Below the pieces are notes generated by a model that was given only the letters and a program-made list of their open reading frames with translations, ran no database searches and had not been told where the DNA came from. A program made the position numbers and the translations under genes. Shown in pieces: positions 6,737-7,062 of a stretch of DNA of 7,062 nt. The DNA comes from Azonexus sp. (GTDB lineage: Bacteria; Pseudomonadota; Gammaproteobacteria; Burkholderiales; Rhodocyclaceae), in NCBI GenBank assembly GCA_023150195.1, contig JAKLLI010000094.1:1-7062 (forward strand), written 5' to 3'. Position 1 is the stretch's first letter, and every line of letters starts with the position of its first letter.

Positions 6737-6754
6737 CCCGGCTTCCCTGTTGCG

Positions 6755-7062
6755 ATGCCCAAGATGCGCCATTCCTCACGCCCCCCTCGTCCGCCCGCCG
6801 GCCAGCCCATGCCGGAAATGCATGCCTGGCAAACAGTGCGCCTGCTTTTCCCCTATCTCTGGCAATACCGGATACGGGTCCTTGCGGCCCTGGCCTGTTT
6901 GGTTGCGGCCAAACTGGCGAATGTCGGCGTCCCGCTCATCTTCAAGGAAATGATCGACGGGCTGTCCCCGAGCGCCCTCCCGCTGGCCCTGCCCGCCCTC
7001 CTGCTGGCCCTCTACGGCTGCCTGCGTTTCGGCAACAGCCTGTTTACCGAGTTGCGCGAAAT
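6755..7062 (+). CDS. Atm1-type ABC exporter, N-terminal part, cut by window edge
   Basis: The start of an ABC half-transporter with N-terminal membrane domain; 102 complete codons are visible with no stop to the edge. After a Pro/Arg-rich leader, TVRLLFPYLWQYRIRVLAAL leads into a first membrane span (about 40-62). KLANVGVPLIFKEMIDGL (53-70) then closely recalls Atm1/ABCB7 exporters, and a second span lies at about 75-93, followed by GNSLFTELRE. Atm1-type exporters move glutathione-bound species linked to iron-sulfur biogenesis or heavy-metal tolerance across the inner membrane. The ATP-binding domain lies outside the window, so subtype is tentative; an MsbA-like lipid exporter is the main alternative. 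Start codons at 6755, 6764, 6809 and 6818 are all in frame and none has a well-placed Shine-Dalgarno. 6755 is chosen as the longest. Confidence 0.85.
   Translation, partial: MPKMRHSSRPPRPPAGQPMPEMHAWQTVRLLFPYLWQYRIRVLAALACLVAAKLANVGVPLIFKEMIDGLSPSALPLALPALLLALYGCLRFGNSLFTELRE

Noticed and set aside
6676..6810. Longer N-terminus for the YciA-type protein
   Set aside because: The extension runs back through the divergent gap and into the start of the exporter gene. It resembles no thioesterase, and the strong GAAGGAG sits correctly for the GTG at 6675, giving the family length of 132.
6705..6953. An 82-codon plus-strand open frame at the right edge
   Set aside because: It overlaps the exporter gene in another frame and has a Cys/Pro/Arg-rich translation with no domain. 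The frame from 6755 gives a clear ABC membrane domain.

Overview
The window is GC-rich, tightly packed chromosomal DNA from a Gram-negative proteobacterium. A FadL-type outer-membrane porin, a SPOR-domain protein and a YciA thioesterase all point to a diderm cell. The ridA-recG pair and the DUF2802-type protein fit Betaproteobacteria best, possibly Rhodocyclales-like. That placement is inferred from remembered family resemblance, not from a search. I see no mobile element, CRISPR array, tRNA, rRNA or foreign-looking island.

Layout: (1) Bases 1-813, plus strand, hold the 3' part of an alpha/beta hydrolase gene that enters from the left edge. (2) On the minus strand, ridA (3234 to 2851) runs into recG (2854 to 803) through an ATGA overlap. 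recG meets the hydrolase gene tail to tail with an 11-base overlap. (3) A small TPR protein gene (3276-3596, plus) diverges from ridA across 41 bases. It converges on the next gene, sharing a TTAA that is the stop of both. (4) A minus-strand run of four genes, read from right to left, follows: a YciA-type acyl-CoA thioesterase (6675 to 6277), a FadL/OmpP1 porin (6219 to 4990), a DUF2802-type membrane protein (4983 to 4441) and a SPOR-domain membrane protein (4444 to 3593). (5) At the right edge an Atm1-type ABC exporter gene starts on the plus strand at about 6755, divergent from yciA, and leaves the window.

How the genes may work together: the four-gene run has envelope and lipid themes. FadL proteins admit long-chain fatty acids or other hydrophobic compounds through the outer membrane, and YciA cleaves acyl-CoA. 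The last two genes encode single-span inner-membrane proteins with opposite predicted topologies. The DUF2802 protein should carry its coiled coil and HTH-like end in the cytoplasm, and the SPOR protein should carry its peptidoglycan-binding domain in the periplasm. ridA and recG have unrelated textbook functions (enamine detoxification and replication-fork repair) but are translationally coupled.

I found no clearly new system. The least explained part is the DUF2802-SPOR pair behind the porin. Other points worth checking are an apparent shift of the catalytic acid in the hydrolase and a hairpin over the yciA ribosome binding site.
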